Positions 21,883 through 34,834 are shown, counted from the stretch's first letter. The stretch: 64,000 nucleotides of DNA from Bactericera cockerelli (GCA_024516035.1 CM044961.1:6569515-6633514), one strand, 5' to 3'. Notes: generated by a model not told the origin, from the letters alone. Numbers and translations: made by a program.

Positions 21883-22239
21883 CAGGCGCGGCCGGTGAAA
21901 AAAAAATGGGGGTTCTGTCACATTAACGGACGAATGCCATTTAAAAAGTCGTTCTTTCAGTACCTAAAGAGTTTTAGTTTGTTTACCATGCCAATCATAA
22001 TAATTCTAGAAATGTTCACCGACCTAGAAATGTCGGTGGTTCAAGTTCCGGTTTCAGCGTGGATTTAGTAGAGCGAGTTTGAGTTGTTGTGATATCACGA
22101 AAGTGATTAACACAAATATCATAACTTTAATAATTCTAGAAATGTGTGATAATTATTATTGTCAGCTTGAGAAAATCCTGTCTTTCTATGTGACTTGGGG
22201 TGCTGCAGTTCCGCAGCTCCTTAGCACCGGCCGCGCCTG
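21883..22239. mobile_element. 357-bp MITE with 15-bp perfect inverted ends
   Basis: The ends CAGGCGCGGCCGGTG (21883-21897) and CACCGGCCGCGCCTG (22225-22239) are perfect inverted repeats. CAG...CTG termini of this kind are typical of hAT elements. The 8 bases outside each end do not match, so the target duplication has decayed or the ends are recombined. A SINE S1 copy lies inside (22015-22130). Confidence 0.7.
22015..22130 (+). repeat. SINE S1 nested inside the 21883-22239 element
   Basis: Carries the family B box (GTCGGTGGTTCAAGTTCCGG) and a full tail. The A-box half is mostly missing. Confidence 0.75.
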
Positions 22240-22253
22240 ATAATCATCTAGAT

Positions 22254-22413
22254 CAGCGGTTCCCAACCGGTGGGCAGCTTGCTACTGGTCCGCGGATGCT
22301 GGCCGAAACTCAAGAAATAATATTAAAAGAGTGCAAAATCAAATCGGGGTGGGCCGCAAAATTGTTTTAAAAATATTATTGGGCCCCCAAGCTAAAAAAG
22401 TTGGGAACCGCTG
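22254..22413. mobile_element. 160-bp hAT-type MITE
   Basis: The ends CAGCGGTTCCCAACC and GTTGGGAACCGCTG match the classic CAGNGGTTCCCAA termini of hAT MITEs. Flanking 8-mers ATCTAGAT (22246-22253) and ACCTGGAT (22414-22421) agree at 6 of 8 positions, consistent with an aged 8-bp target duplication. Confidence 0.8.
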
Positions 22414-22471
22414 ACCTGGATATATCAATATTATAATAATAATTATTTATATGAAATACTCAATGACTCAC

Positions 22472-22592
22472 CTATATCCGTAGCTAAACGTGAACAGAGG
22501 GGGCTGAAGAGGGGAACGAGGCCGCAGTTTGGGACCAACTTCGGCTTTGAAAATTGAAATGTACATCACTAGGCCAATCAGCATCATGAGAC
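22472..22592 (-). CDS. Stargazin-like gene, exon B (TM3)
   Basis: 121 nt. Its first two bases (GT) complete a Gly codon with the last base of exon A, then come 39 codons and two bases (AG) that complete Ser with exon C. The acceptor is CTTTCTGTTTCAG and the donor is GTGAGT at 22471-22466. The protein reads LMMLIGLVMYISIFKAEVG, a membrane helix followed by a loop with KLRPRSPLQPPL and FTFSYGY. The Gly-Leu...Ile-Gly-Leu-Val-x-Tyr-Ile-Ser pattern and the YGY before TM4 parallel mammalian gamma subunits (GLSNIIGIIVYIS and YGWSF). Family assignment comes from these motifs and the order of helices. The microsatellite upstream (22690-22830) is intronic. Confidence 0.85.
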
Positions 22593-22689
22593 CTGAAACA
22601 GAAAGATGATGTACTTGTATTGCAGTCAATTAAGCAAAAATAAGAAAGCAACTGTAGAATTGGACGAGTAAATTTTACAGTCAGGAAGG

Positions 22690-22706
22690 AATGATTCGAG
22701 AATTCT

Positions 22707-22737
<31 letters not shown>

Positions 22738-22773
22738 TGAAAAAGAGAGGGAGAGAGAGAGAAAGAGAGAGAG

Positions 22774-22811
<38 letters not shown>

Positions 22812-22830
22812 TACAGAGAGAGAGATTTCA
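22690..22830. repeat. GA microsatellite
   Basis: Impure (GA)n at about 22708-22830. A similar pure run lies at 23645-23676. Frames across them are artefacts. Confidence 0.95.
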
Positions 22831-23189
22831 AATATACAGATTTCAAAATGAAGGTTGGGGTTTATATCCCAACCTTGATTTTTATGATTTTTTTATATTT
22901 TTTTTTTTATAAATATACAGTCATATAATTTTTTAAAATAAATTACAAATAAAACACCTCATTATAGATTTCAGGGTGACAGATGGATAGTGCGAATATT
23001 TGGAAAAAGAAAGTGAGGGAGAGACAGAGGAAGAGTGGAAGAGGGAGTGGGTGAGAATTTTAAGTATGTGCATTCCCATTTACGCAATTTAATCAAATAT
23101 TTCAAACATGAATAAAACATTGCCAAATTTTCATCCAGTTCGAATTCTGACTACTTTTTCAAAAAGGTAAAATGACTAAACAACTGAAT

Positions 23190-23515
23190 GGGCAAGATGA
23201 AAATTGAAGGAGAAAAATGGAGAGACACAGAAAGTTCTAGTTGAATCTTGTTGCTCAAGTTTAATTAGGCGAGTTCTCTCCTACCTACAACTTTTTTTCT
23301 TCTTTTTGGCTTTTCCGATTTCTATTATTAAAATTTCTGGGAAGAAATACAAAGAACTGAAGGGGCAAGATGAAAGATTGAAGGGGCATGATGAAAAGTG
23401 AAGGGGGAAAATGAGGAGGAACAGCAGTTTCCAGTTGAATCTTGTTGCTCAAGTTTAATTAGGCAAGTTCTCTAGTACCTACAACTTTTTTCTCTTCTTT
23501 TTGGCTTTTCCGAAT
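23190..23515. repeat. Local duplication, unit near 180-200 bases
   Basis: TTGAATCTTGTTGCTCAAGT, TTAATTAGGCGAGTTCTCT and TTCTTTTTGGCTTTTCCGA occur at 23240-23320 and again at 23435-23512. Confidence 0.8.
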
Positions 23516-23642
23516 TGTAAAGCTCAGAAGTTGAAGTTTTAAACTCCAGCATTCCAGAAACTGCAACAGAAACTTTTCAAATTAAAAATGCAACTCTTGC
23601 CAGAAGCACTGAAATAAATTACAAATGTAGCAATATGTATAG

Positions 23643-23681
<39 letters not shown>

Positions 23682-23970
23682 AGTTAAATGTAAAGTGAGA
23701 GAGATAAATAAAGAGACAACGTTAGAGAATAGAGAATGAGGGAGAGAGATATTGTGATTGAGAGAAAGAGAGAGAGGAAGATAGACAAAGAGAAACAGAG
23801 AGTTCCTGAATGAGAAAGATAAAATGAAAAGGTAAGAATAAAGAGAAAAAGATATTATTAGGTTTGTATGTATATAGAGAGTGTGTAGAGAAATAGAAAT
23901 GATATAGATAAAAGGAGAAAGACAGATAGAGGCAAATGAAGGGCAAAGAGAAAATGGGAGAGAGAGATTT

Positions 23971-24228
23971 AGGGCAGTATTATGAAACAGGACTAGTAAA
24001 TCTGATATAACCCTTAGATTTTATCAGCTGACCGATATAAGATAAGATTTTCCGTCACGAAGGCTGGCCACAGCTCCATTACGCCACAGAAGTAATATGT
24101 ACACAGCTACAAAGCCCGGCTTAGATATGACCTCTACAGTTGTTATCAAGGTGAAAGTTAAAGGATAGTGTGCACTAAGATTAGTGTCCACTAAGATTAA
24201 CTAATCTTGTTTCGTAATTAGGGGCTAA
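23971..24228. mobile_element. Probable MITE, about 255 bp
   Basis: The ends ATTATGAAACAGGACTAGTA (from 23979) and the complement ATTACGAAACAAGATTAGTT (from 24220) form an inverted pair of about 25 bases. A diverged half-copy may lie at 5330-5400. The target duplication is not clear. Confidence 0.5.
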
Positions 24229-24239
24229 GACAGTTGGAA

Positions 24240-25400
24240 TTAAAAGTATTCCAGAAGTAGAAACTTTGAGAGAACCACAAAAAGAAAAACGAGAAACAAG
24301 AGAGATTAAAAAAAAGAAGTAGAAGATGGATTAAAAATAAAAAGGAGTTTTATTTAGTTGAGATATATCCAGATGACTCAGAATAGGTTATGCTAAATCA
24401 GCTAAACGAATACTCAGAGTTATGGAGAAAAACAAGAAAGAGAAAATCAACAACATCAAAAACAAACAAAACAAGAAAGTAGAGGTACAAAGGCATAATT
24501 AGGTAGCTGAAATATATCCAGCAATACTAAGTATGCAAAATGAAAGAGAAAGAGAAAAAAGCAACCTTAGTTAGTTGAAATATACTCAGATTACCCAGAA
24601 ATAGTTATGCTAAATCAGCTAATTGAAATATACCTCAGAGTTATGGAGAAATAAAAAAAACAAGAATGAACATTATAAACACAACATCAAAAACAGGGAC
24701 TAGGAAAAATGAAAACAAGCAGAAAAAGTGAATGGAGGTACAAAGGCATAATTAGGTAGCTGAAATATACCCAGCTATAGTTAGTATGCAAAATGAAAGA
24801 CCCCTCAAGGTTAATGAGTTGGTTCTATTTGACTAGGCAAACTAGGTATTTAGAGAGAATGAACCAAATGAGAAAGAAACACAGATGCAATTGAAGGGCA
24901 AAGAGAAAATGGGAAAGAGAGTGAGACAGTCAGGGTTAATAGTATCCCAGAAGTTGCAACTTTGAGAGAACCACAAAGAAAAGAGGTTGAAAAAAAAAAA
25001 TGAACAAATATTGAAAGGGAGTATAAATAAACAGCAGCCTTGGTTGGTTGAAATATACCCAGATTACCCAGAAATAGTTATACTAAATGAATCCTTAGAG
25101 TCATGGAAAAAAACAAGAATTTTGTTTCTATAACAACATCAAAAACAGAGACTAGGAAAAATGAAAACAAGCAGATTTTTTTTCCTTTAAAAACGAACAC
25201 AGTACTTCCGATTTCTAATATTAGAAATTTCTCGGAAGTAAAAGTGAGTGGAGGTACAAAGGCATGATAAGGTAGGTGAAATATACCCAGCCACAATTAG
25301 TATGCAAAATGAAAGACCCCTCAAGGTTAATGAATTATTTCTATTTGACTAGGCAAACTAGGTAATTAGAGAGAATGTTGAACAACATGAAAAGGGCATC
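24240..25400. repeat. Local segmental duplications (2-3 copies)
   Basis: Blocks recur: GAGGTACAAAGGCATAATTA (24482, 24733, 25252), ACCCCTCAAGGTTAATGA (24799, 25315), GACTAGGCAAACTAGGTA (24831, 25349) and ACTTTGAGAGAACCACAAA (24263, 24959). The middle copies differ by indels. The 36-nt palindrome (25204-25239) is inserted in the last copy. Confidence 0.8.
25204..25239. repeat. 36-nt palindromic motif, copy 3
   Basis: Same sequence as at 20336-20371. It interrupts the third copy of the local duplication: the second copy reads AAGCAGAAAAAGTGAATGG where this one has the palindrome inserted. Confidence 0.8.
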
Positions 25401-25950
25401 AAGAGAAATACCTGTACAGATACAGAATTAATAAGGTATGATTTATAGATGAAAGATGAAACACTAAAAGACGACTCCGCATCTATAGACTCACTCATGG
25501 AGTAACAAAAAAAAATGGATTAACATGATAAAGTTTATTGAGGGATCGGCGTGAACGACTCAGTCCTCACGATGGATTTCAAAATATATGGTCCAGGACA
25601 AACCAACATTGAAATGAAGTTGTCTGAAGATCATCATTTCCCCCTCCAGTCAACTATTTGATTATGCGGCCCCTCTTGACCTACAGGGCTCTACATATAT
25701 CACAATCATTCTAGAAGTTACAAAGAATTTTTCAGGTTAGGAATGCGGACACAAAAAAAAACCGAATTTTATCATAAAGTAAAATGGAAAAAGTTTAGTA
25801 ACTTTAGGGTGCACCCAGAAGTAAAATTGGAAGTTAATATGCCTGGATTTCAAAATTTTATTCTATCTTGTAACTCTATTATACTTTAATGGATATACAA
25901 TACAATACAATCTTTATACTGCAAGAATGACACTAAAGAGACCCTTTAAT

Positions 25951-26335
25951 GTCGATTCACACACACCCGTGACTTGACAGTGCCGCGTCCGTGACGTGAT
26001 CCCTCCGGCGAGGGAAATCAGATTCTTGTAGGTATTTGAAGGGCCCTCTATTCCCACTCGCCCGGCAGGTGACCGTGACAGTCTAAACAGTGCTCGTACC
26101 GTGATCCGTCACATTACTTACGGACGATATTTTTCGATTTTCACGGTCGGTGATTTTGATTTTACAAGTGTTTCTCCGCAATTATGTACGACGAGAAACT
26201 GATAACGACGACAAATTACTGCCACTGCGCGGTTGGAGCACTGACCACTGTGATTAGAAATCTATTTGGGTTCACGGATGGTAGAATCACGTACCGGTCA
26301 CGGCACTGTCACGTCACGGGTGTGTGTGAATCGAC
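25951..26335. mobile_element. 385-bp inverted-repeat element
   Basis: Left end GTCGATTCACACACACCCGT (25951) and right end ACGGGTGTGTGTGAATCGAC (26316-26335) are perfect inverts over 20 bases, with further similarity to about 50 bases. The interior is GC-richer than its surroundings. The open frame at 26184-26411 starts inside it and has no recognisable domain. Confidence 0.75.
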
Positions 26336-26839
26336 CTATATTCTCACAGTCTTTTATGTCCAGGTTTTTATATCATTCTCTTATTTATGTTCGTCAATAA
26401 TTTCAACCTGAATCAAGTATTTTAAAAACCATGCCAGCGCTTTTCCAATTAGTTTAAAATTCAGCCAGACATTATTTCAACGTAATCCGTATCTTTTAAG
26501 ATTTGAATAAACAAAATTAAAAAAATGTGGGTACCTACTCTAATAGCCACAGTCACAATAGTGTATATTTTACCAATAATCAATTCAAACACTTCAGAAC
26601 TCACCAAGCTCTATTAAATAATCGCACCAAATTTATTTCTAAATTTGAAAAATACAGAATATATTATAATTGGAAAAATAAGAGAAAATATGCAAATTTC
26701 TTGTAAATTTTACAGTAAAAAATCAAAATGAATTCCAGTGCAACGGTACATAAATGTGTACACAAAGATTAACAAATGGTCCTACTTCGCCTGATCGATC
26801 AATAACTATTCCGAATTCCGTCCGAATTCCGTCGGATAC

Positions 26840-27705
26840 GAAATTTTCAGTGGTGACACTCAAAGTTCTCAGAGATGATACTCCAAGTTCTGAGTGGTGA
26901 TACTCCAAGTTCTGAGTGATGACACTCCAAGTTCTGAGTGGTGATACTCCAAGTTCTGAGTGGTGATACTCCAAGTTCTGAGTGGTGATACTCCAAGTTC
27001 TCAGTGATGACACTCCAAGTTCTGAGTGGTGATACTCCAAGTTCGGAGTGGTGATACTCCAAGTTCTCAGTGATGATACTCCAAGTTCTGAGTGGTGATA
27101 CTCCAAGTTCTGAGTGATGATACTCCAAGTTCTAAGTGGTGATACTCCAAGTTCTGAGTGATGACACTCCAAGTTCCGAGTGGTGATACTCCAAGTTCTG
27201 AGTGGTGATACTCCAAGTTCTGAGTGGTGATACTCCAAGTTCTCAGTGATGACACTCCAATTTCTGAGTGGTGATACTCCAAGTTCGGAGTGGTGATACT
27301 CCAAGTTCTCAGTGATGATACTCCAAGTTCTGAGTGGTGATACTCCAAGTTCTGAGTGGTGATACTCCAAGTTCTCAGTGATGATACTCCAAGTTCTGAG
27401 TGGTGATACTCCAAGTTCTCAGTGATGACACTCCAATTTCTGAGTGGTGATACTCCAAGTTCGGAGTGGTGATACTCCAAGTTCTCAGTGATGATACTCC
27501 AAGTTCTGAGTGGTGATACTCCAAGTTCTGAGTGGTGATACTCCAAGTTCTCAGTGATGATACTCCAAGTTCGCAGAGGTGACACTCCAAATTTTCAGTG
27601 ATGATACTCCAAGTTCTCAGTGTTGACATTCCAAGTTCTCAGAAGTAACACTCCAAGTTCTCCGAGATGATACTTCAAGTTCTCAGAGGTAACACTCCAA
27701 ATTTT
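26840..27705. repeat. 22-bp minisatellite, TGATACTCCAAGTTCTGAGTGG type
   Basis: About 38 tandem copies of a 22-base unit beginning TGATACTCCAAGTTCTGAG. Because 22 is not a multiple of 3, long minus-strand frames read through three phases (ENLEYHH, SELGVS, LRTWSI) and are artefacts. Units near the right edge become more diverse. Confidence 0.95.
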
Positions 27706-29130
27706 CAGTGGTGATGCTTGGTTGGAAGAGATTGCCAAAGGCAATAACCCCGCGCTTTAGTTAGGATATATGTATAAAATAATAATAATTCTCAGTGATG
27801 ATTCTCCCAATTCCTGGGTGGAAGAGATTGCCAAAGGCAAAAACCCCGCCCATATGTAAATAATAATAATAATTCTCAGTGGTGATGCTGCCAATTCTTG
27901 GGTCGAAGAGATTGCCAAAGGCAATAACCCCGCCCATATGTATATAATAATAATTATCATTGGTGATGCTCCCAATTGCTGGGTGGAAGAGATTGCCAAA
28001 GGCAATAACCCGCCCATATGTATATAATAATAATAATAATTCTCAGTGGTGATGCTCCCTATTCCTGGGTGGAAGAGATTGCCAAAGGCAATAAACCCGC
28101 CCATATGTAAATAATAATAATTCTCAGTGGTGATGCTCCCAATTCCTGGGTGGAAGAGATTGCCAAAGGCAATAACCCCGCCCATATGTACCTATATAAT
28201 AATAATTCTCAGTGGTGATGCTGCCAATTCTTGGGTCGAAGAGATTGCCAAAGGCAATAACCTCGCCCATATGTATATAATAATAATTATCATTGGTGAT
28301 GCTCCCAATTGCTGGGTGGAAGAGATTGCCAAAGGCAATAACCCCGCCCATATGTATATAATAATAATAATAATTCTCAGTGGTGATGCTCCCTATTCCT
28401 GGGTGGAAGAGATTGCCAAAGGCAATAACCCCGCCCATATGTAAATAATAATAATTCTCAGTGGTGATGCTCCCAATTCCTGGGTGGAAGAGATTGCCAA
28501 AGGCAATAACCCCGCCCATATGTATATAATAATAATTATCATTGGTGATGCTCCCAATTGCTGGGTGGAAGAGATTGCCAAAGGCAATAACCCCGCCCAT
28601 ATATATATAATAATAATAATAATTCTCAGTGGTGATGCTCCCTATTCCTGGGTGGAAGAGATTGCCCCCGCCCATATGTAAATAATAATAATTCTCAGTG
28701 GTGATGCTCCCAATTCCTGGGTGTAAGAGATTGCCAAAGGCAATAACCCGCCCATATGTATATTATAATAATAATAATTCTCAGTGGTGATGCTCCCTAT
28801 TCCTGGGTGGAAGAGATTGCCAAAGGCAATAACCCCGCCCATATGTAAATAATAATAATTCTCAGTGGTGATGCTCCCAATTCCTGGGTGGAAGAGATTG
28901 CCAATGGCAATAACCCCGCCCATTTGTATATAATAATAATAATTCACATTGGTGATGCTCCCAATTTTCAGTGGTGATGCTCCCAATTCCTGGGTGGAAG
29001 AGATTGCCAATGGCAATAACCCCGCCCATATGTATATAATAATAATAATTCTCAGTGGTGATGCTCCCAATTCCTGGGTGGAAGAGATTGCCGAAGGCGA
29101 TATAATTATAATAATAATATATAATAAACA
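27706..29130. repeat. Higher-order array that has captured the family M module
   Basis: About 15 units of 75-90 bases. Each joins a 22-bp-type piece (TTCTCAGTGGTGATGCTCCC) to the M module (GGGTGGAAGAGATTGCCAAA, GGCAATAACCCCGCCCATAT) and an (ATA)n spacer. The first unit (27712-27775) keeps GCTTTAGTTAGGATATATG, the normal M continuation, which suggests one M insertion was amplified together with the satellite. Confidence 0.9.
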
Positions 29131-32100
29131 TAAATGTATATAATAATAATAAATCTCAGTGGTGAAACTCGAAATTCTCAGTGATGAAACTAAAAATTCT
29201 GAGTGATGAAACTTCATTCTTAGTGGTGAAACTTGAAATTCTAAGTGGTGAAACTTGAAATTCTCAGTGGTGAAACTCAAAATTCTCAGTGGTGAATCTT
29301 GAAATCCTCAGTGGTGAAACTCAAAATTCTCAGTGGTGAAACTTGAAATTCTCAGTGGTGAAACTCAAAATTCTCAGTGGTGAAACTTGAAATTCTCAGT
29401 GGTGAAACTCAAAATTCTCAGTGGTGAAACTCAAAATTCTCAGTGGTGAAACTCAAAATTCTCAGTGATGGAACTTGAAATTCTCAGTGGTGAAACTCAA
29501 AATTCTCAGTGGTGAAACTTGAAATTCTCATTGATGAAACTTAAAATTCTCAGTCGTCAAACTTCAAAATTCTCAGTGGTGAAACTTGAAATTCTCAGTG
29601 GTGAAACCCAAAATTCTCAGTGGTGAAACTTGAAATTCTCAGTGATGAAACTTGAAATTCTCAGTGATGAAACTTGAAATTCTCAGTGATGAAACTTGAA
29701 ATTCTCAGTGGTGAAACTCAAAATCTCAGTGTGAAACTTAAATTCTCAGTGGTGAAACTTGAAATTCTCAGTGATGAAAACTTGAAATTCTCAGTGATGA
29801 AACTTGAAAATTCTCAGTGGATGAAACTTGAAATTCTCAGTGAGATTGAAATTCATTGAAATTCTCAGTCGGTGAACTGAAATCTTGTGAAAACTCAAAT
29901 TCTCAGTGGTGAAACTTGAAATTCTCAGTGATGAAACTTGAAATTCTCAGTGATGAAACTGAAATTCTCAGTGGTGAAACTTGAAATTCTCAGTGTGAAA
30001 CATTGAAATTCTCAGTGGATGAACAACTCGTGAATGAAATCAGTGGTGAACTTAAATTGTAAAATCCGGATAATTTCAGTGTAATGAATTCAGTGTAATA
30101 AATTCTCGTACCAGTGGTAACTGAATTCTAGTACAAATTTGTAAACTATTCTCGTGTAAACTTAAATTCCGTGTACTAATCTCTGGAAATGATTTCGTGG
30201 CAAATTTCGTGTAAAACTAATTCAGTGAATATTATTAACTAAATTTCAGTGTGAAACTGAAATTCTCAGTGTGAAACTAATTCCAGTGTGAAATTAAATT
30301 CTCGTGTGAAACTTGAAATTCAGTGGAAACTAAATCTCGTGTGAAATTGAAATTCTCAGTGTGAACTTAAATTCTCTGGAATTAAATTCTCATGTAAACT
30401 TGAATCCGTGATGAACTTGAATTCCAGTATGACCAATCTAGGTGAAATAAATTAGGTGAAATCAATTCGTGGAACTGAAATTCTCAGTGTGAAACTGAAA
30501 TCTCATGTAAACTAAATTCCAGTAGAAATTAAATTCTGTGATGAAACTTGAAATTCTTCATGTGAAACTTGAAATTTCTGATGAAACTTGAATTTCGTGG
30601 TGAAATGAAATCTCAGTGAAAACTCCAATTCTATGATGAATAATTCTCAGTAACATTCTCAGTGAAACTGAAATCTCAGTGTATGAATTGAAAATTTTAG
30701 TGTGAAATTGAAATTCAGTGGTGAAACTTGAATTCAGTGGAAACTTGAAATTCTCTGTGATGAATAAATTCTCGGTGAAACTAAATTCTGGTGAAATGAA
30801 ATTCTCGTGGAAACTTAATTCTCAGTGGTGAAACTTGAAATTTCAGTGTGAAACTTGAAATTCTCAGTGTGAAATAAATTCTCATGTGAAACTGAATTCT
30901 CAGTGTGAAACTTGAATCTCAGTGTGAAACTTAATCTCAGTGTGAAACTGAAATCTGGTGTATAAAGAATTCTTAAATTCAGGTGAACTAAATTCTCAGT
31001 GTGAAACTTGAATTCTCAGTGTGAAACTTGAAATTCCGTGATAAACTGAAATTCTCAGGTGAAACTTGAATTCCGTGATGAAACTTGAAATTCTCAGTGG
31101 TGAAATAAATTTCAGTGTGAAACTTAAATTCAGTGTGAAACTTAAATTCTCGTGTGAAATTGAAATTCTCATGTGAAACGAAATTCTCGTGGTGAAACTA
31201 AATTCTCAGTGTAAACTAAATTCTCAGGATGAAACTTAATTCGGTGAAATAAATTTCAGTGGTGAAATTAATCTCAGTGATGAAACTTGAAATTCTCAGT
31301 GTGAACTGAAATTCTCAGTGTGAAACTTGAAATTCTCAGTGTGAAATGAAATTCTCAGTGGTGAAACTATTCTGAAAAATTCGGAACAATTGTGAAAGAA
31401 ATTCGGTGAAATAATTCTTGTGAAACTTGAATTTCAGTGTGAAACTTGATTGTGTGAATGAATTTCAGTGAACTTAATTTCATGAGAAATTGAATTTCAG
31501 TGTGAATAAATTCTAGTGATGAATTGAATTATGTAATTGAAATTTCAGTGGTGAATGAATCGTGGTGAAATTGAATTCAGTGTGAAATTAAATTCTCGTG
31601 GTGAACTTGAATTCTCGTGTGAAATTGAATTCAGGGTGAATGAATTTCAGTGTGAAACTTGAAATTCTTTGAAACAATTCTCAGTGATGAAATTCATGAC
31701 CATGACTTTTGTGAATAAATTCTACCAATTTTGGTGAATGATTCGAAAAATCCGGAATAACTGTAAATGAATTCAGGTGAACAATTTAGTGAATAATTTC
31801 GTGAATAATTTCTATGAACATTTATGAATATATGGACTTGAATTATGAATAATTTGTGAAACAATTTAGTGAATTAATTCGTAACTAATTTGGTAACTGT
31901 GAACTAATTTGTGACTGAATCTCATAAACTGAATTTCTGTGAATTAATTGATGATGAATTCTCATGAAATTAATCTCTTGAATAATTCCTTGAATAATCT
32001 AGTGTAAACTAATTCCGTAACTATCTGTGAACTAATAAATTCTCGGAAACTAATTCATGAACTGAATTTCATTAACTTAATCCTGAACTTAAATTCTCAT

Positions 32101-34834
32101 GTAAACAATTCTCTGTGAAATTAATCTCATGTGAATAAATTCTCAGTGTAACTTAAATTTCATGTGTGAATCTCATGGTAAACTAATCTCGTGTGAAACT
32201 TAAATCTCATGTGAAACTGAATTATTAAACTAATTCCAGTGTAATGAATTCTCAGTGTGAAACAAATCTCGTGTGAAACTTAAATTCTCAGTGTGAAATT
32301 GAAATTCTCAGTGTAAACTAAATTCCATGTGAAACTAAATTCTCAGTGTGAACAAACTCGGAAATGAATTCTCAGTGTGAAACTTGAAATTCTCAGTGTG
32401 AAACTAAAATTCTCAGTGATGAAATTGAAATTCTCAGTGTGAAACTTGAAATTCTCATGATGAAACTTGAAATTCTCAGTGGTGAAACTTGAAATTCTCA
32501 GTGATGAAACTTAAATCCAGTGTGAAACTAAATTCTCAGTGTGAAACTTGAAATTCTCAGTGATGAAACTTAAATTCCTGGTGAAACTTGAAATTCTCAG
32601 TGGTGAAACTTGAAATCTCAGTGTGAAACTTAAATCTCAGTGATTGAAACATGAAATTTTATGTGAAACTGAAATTCTCATGTGAAACTTGAAATTCTCA
32701 TGATGAAACTTGAAATTCTCAGTGGTGAAACTTGAAATTCTCATGTGAAACTGAAATTCTCAGTGTGAAACTAAATTCTCGTGTGAAACTTGAAATTCTC
32801 AGTGGTGAAACTTGAAATTCTCAGGTAACTTAATTTCAGTGAAACTTGAAATTCTCATGTATGAAACTCAAATTCTCAGTGGTGAAACTTGAAATTCTCA
32901 GTGTAAAGAAATCTCAAACTTAAATTCTCAGTTGAAACTTGAAATTCTCAGTGGTGAAACTTGAAATTCTCAGTGGTGAAACTAAATTCTCATGGAAACT
33001 TGAAATTCTCAGTGATGAAATTGAAATTCTCAGTGAAACTTGAAATTCTCATGGTGAACTTGAAATTCTCAGTGTGAACTTAAATTCTCAGTGGTGAAAC
33101 TTAAATTCTCAGTGTGAAACTTGAAATTCTCAGTGTGAAACGAAATTCTCAGTGATAAATTTAAATTCTAGTGATGAAACTTGAAATTCTCAGTGTGAAA
33201 TTGAAAATTCTCAGTGATGAAACTTGAAATTCTCAGTGTGAAACTTGAAATTCTCAGTGATGAAACTAAATTCTCAGTGGTGAAAATTGAAATTCTCAGT
33301 GATAAACTCAAAATTTCAGTGTGAAACTTCTCAGTGTGAAACTTGAAATTCTCAGTGTGAAACTTGAAATTCTCAGTGGTGAAACTTGAAATTCTCAGTG
33401 GTGAAACTTGAAATTCAGTGGTGAAACTTGAAATTCTCAGTGTGAAACTTGAAATTCTCAGTGGTGAAACTTGAAATTCTCAGTGAGTGAAACTTGAAAT
33501 TCTCAGTGGTGAACATTGTAAATAATTCTCAGTGATGAAACTTGAAATTCTCAGTGTGAAACTTAAATTCTCAGTGGTGAAACTTGAAATTCTCAGTGGT
33601 GAAACTTAAATTCTCAGTGGTGAAACTTAAAATTCTCAGTGATGAACTAAATCTCATGTGAAACTAAATTCTCATGTGATGAAACTGAAATTCTCAGTGA
33701 TGAAACTTGAAATTCTCAGTGTATGAAACTCATGAAATTTCTCATGGTGAAACTTGAAATTCTCAGTGATGAAACGAAATTCTCAGTGGTGAAACTTAAA
33801 TTCTCAGTGGTGAAACTGAAATTCTCAGTGATGAAACTTGAAATTCTCAGTTGTGAAACTGAAATTCTCAGTGATGAAACTTGAAATTCTCAGTGGATGA
33901 AACTTGAAATTCTCAGTGATGAAACTTGAAATTCTGTGTAAACTGAAATTCTCAGTGGTGAAACTTGAAATTCTCAGTGATGAAACTGAAAATTCTCAGT
34001 GTAAACTTGAAATTCTCAGTGGTGAAACTTGAAATTCTCAGTGTGAAATTGAACTTCTATCTCAGTGTGAAACTTGAAATTCTCAGTGATGAAACTTGAA
34101 ATTCTCAGTGAGAAACTTGAAATTCTCAGTGGTGAAACTTGAAATTCTCAGTGATGAAACTTGAAATTCTCAGTGTGAAACTTGAAATTCTCAGTGATGA
34201 AACTTGAAATTCTCAGTGGTGAAACTTGAAATTCTCAGTGTGAAACTTGAAATTCTCAGTGTGAAACTTGAAATTCTCAGTGGTGAAACTTGAAATTCTC
34301 AGTGGTGAAACTAAATTCTCAGTGGTGAAACTTAAATTCTCATGGTGAAACTTGAAATTCTCAGTGTGAAACTAAAATTCTCAGTGGTGAAACTTGAAAT
34401 TCTCAGTGTGAAACTTGAAATTCTCAGTGTGAAACTTAAATTCTCAGTGGTGAAACTTGAAATTCTCAGTGTGAAATCTTGAAATTCTCAGTGATGAAAC
34501 TCAAATTCTCAGTGGTGAAACTTGAAATTCTCAGTGATGAAATCTGAAATTCTCAGTGTGAACTTAAATTCTCAGTGGTGAAACTGAAATTCTCAGTGTG
34601 AAACTGAAATTCTCAGTGTGAACTTGAAATTCTCAGTGATGAAACTTAAATTCTCAGTGTGAAAACTTTGAAAAATTCTCAGTGGTGAAACTTGAAATTC
34701 TCAGTGGTGAAACTCAAAATTCTCAGTTTTGAATCTTGAAATTCTCAGTGGTGAAACTTGAAATTCTCAGTGGTGAAACTCAAAATTCTCATTGGTGAAA
34801 CTCAAAATTCTCAGTGGTGATACTCCAAGTTCTT
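29131..34834. repeat. 22-bp minisatellite, GAAACTTGAAATTCTCAGTG type
   Basis: Roughly 5.7 kb of the unit GAAACTTGAAATTCTCAGTG(GT). Copies are clean at both edges (29180-29900 and 33300-34830). In the middle (30000-32400) they are eroded almost entirely by short deletions (GGTG to GTG, TTGAAAT to TAAAT). The last copies before 34835 return to the TGATACTCCAAGTTCT type. Confidence 0.9.

Noticed and set aside
26723..27629. Minus-strand frames of 84-215 residues with ENLEYHH / SELGVS repeats, at first sight like leucine-rich repeats
   Set aside because: The unit is 22 bases, so frames rotate through three phases of one satellite; no true LRR spacing.
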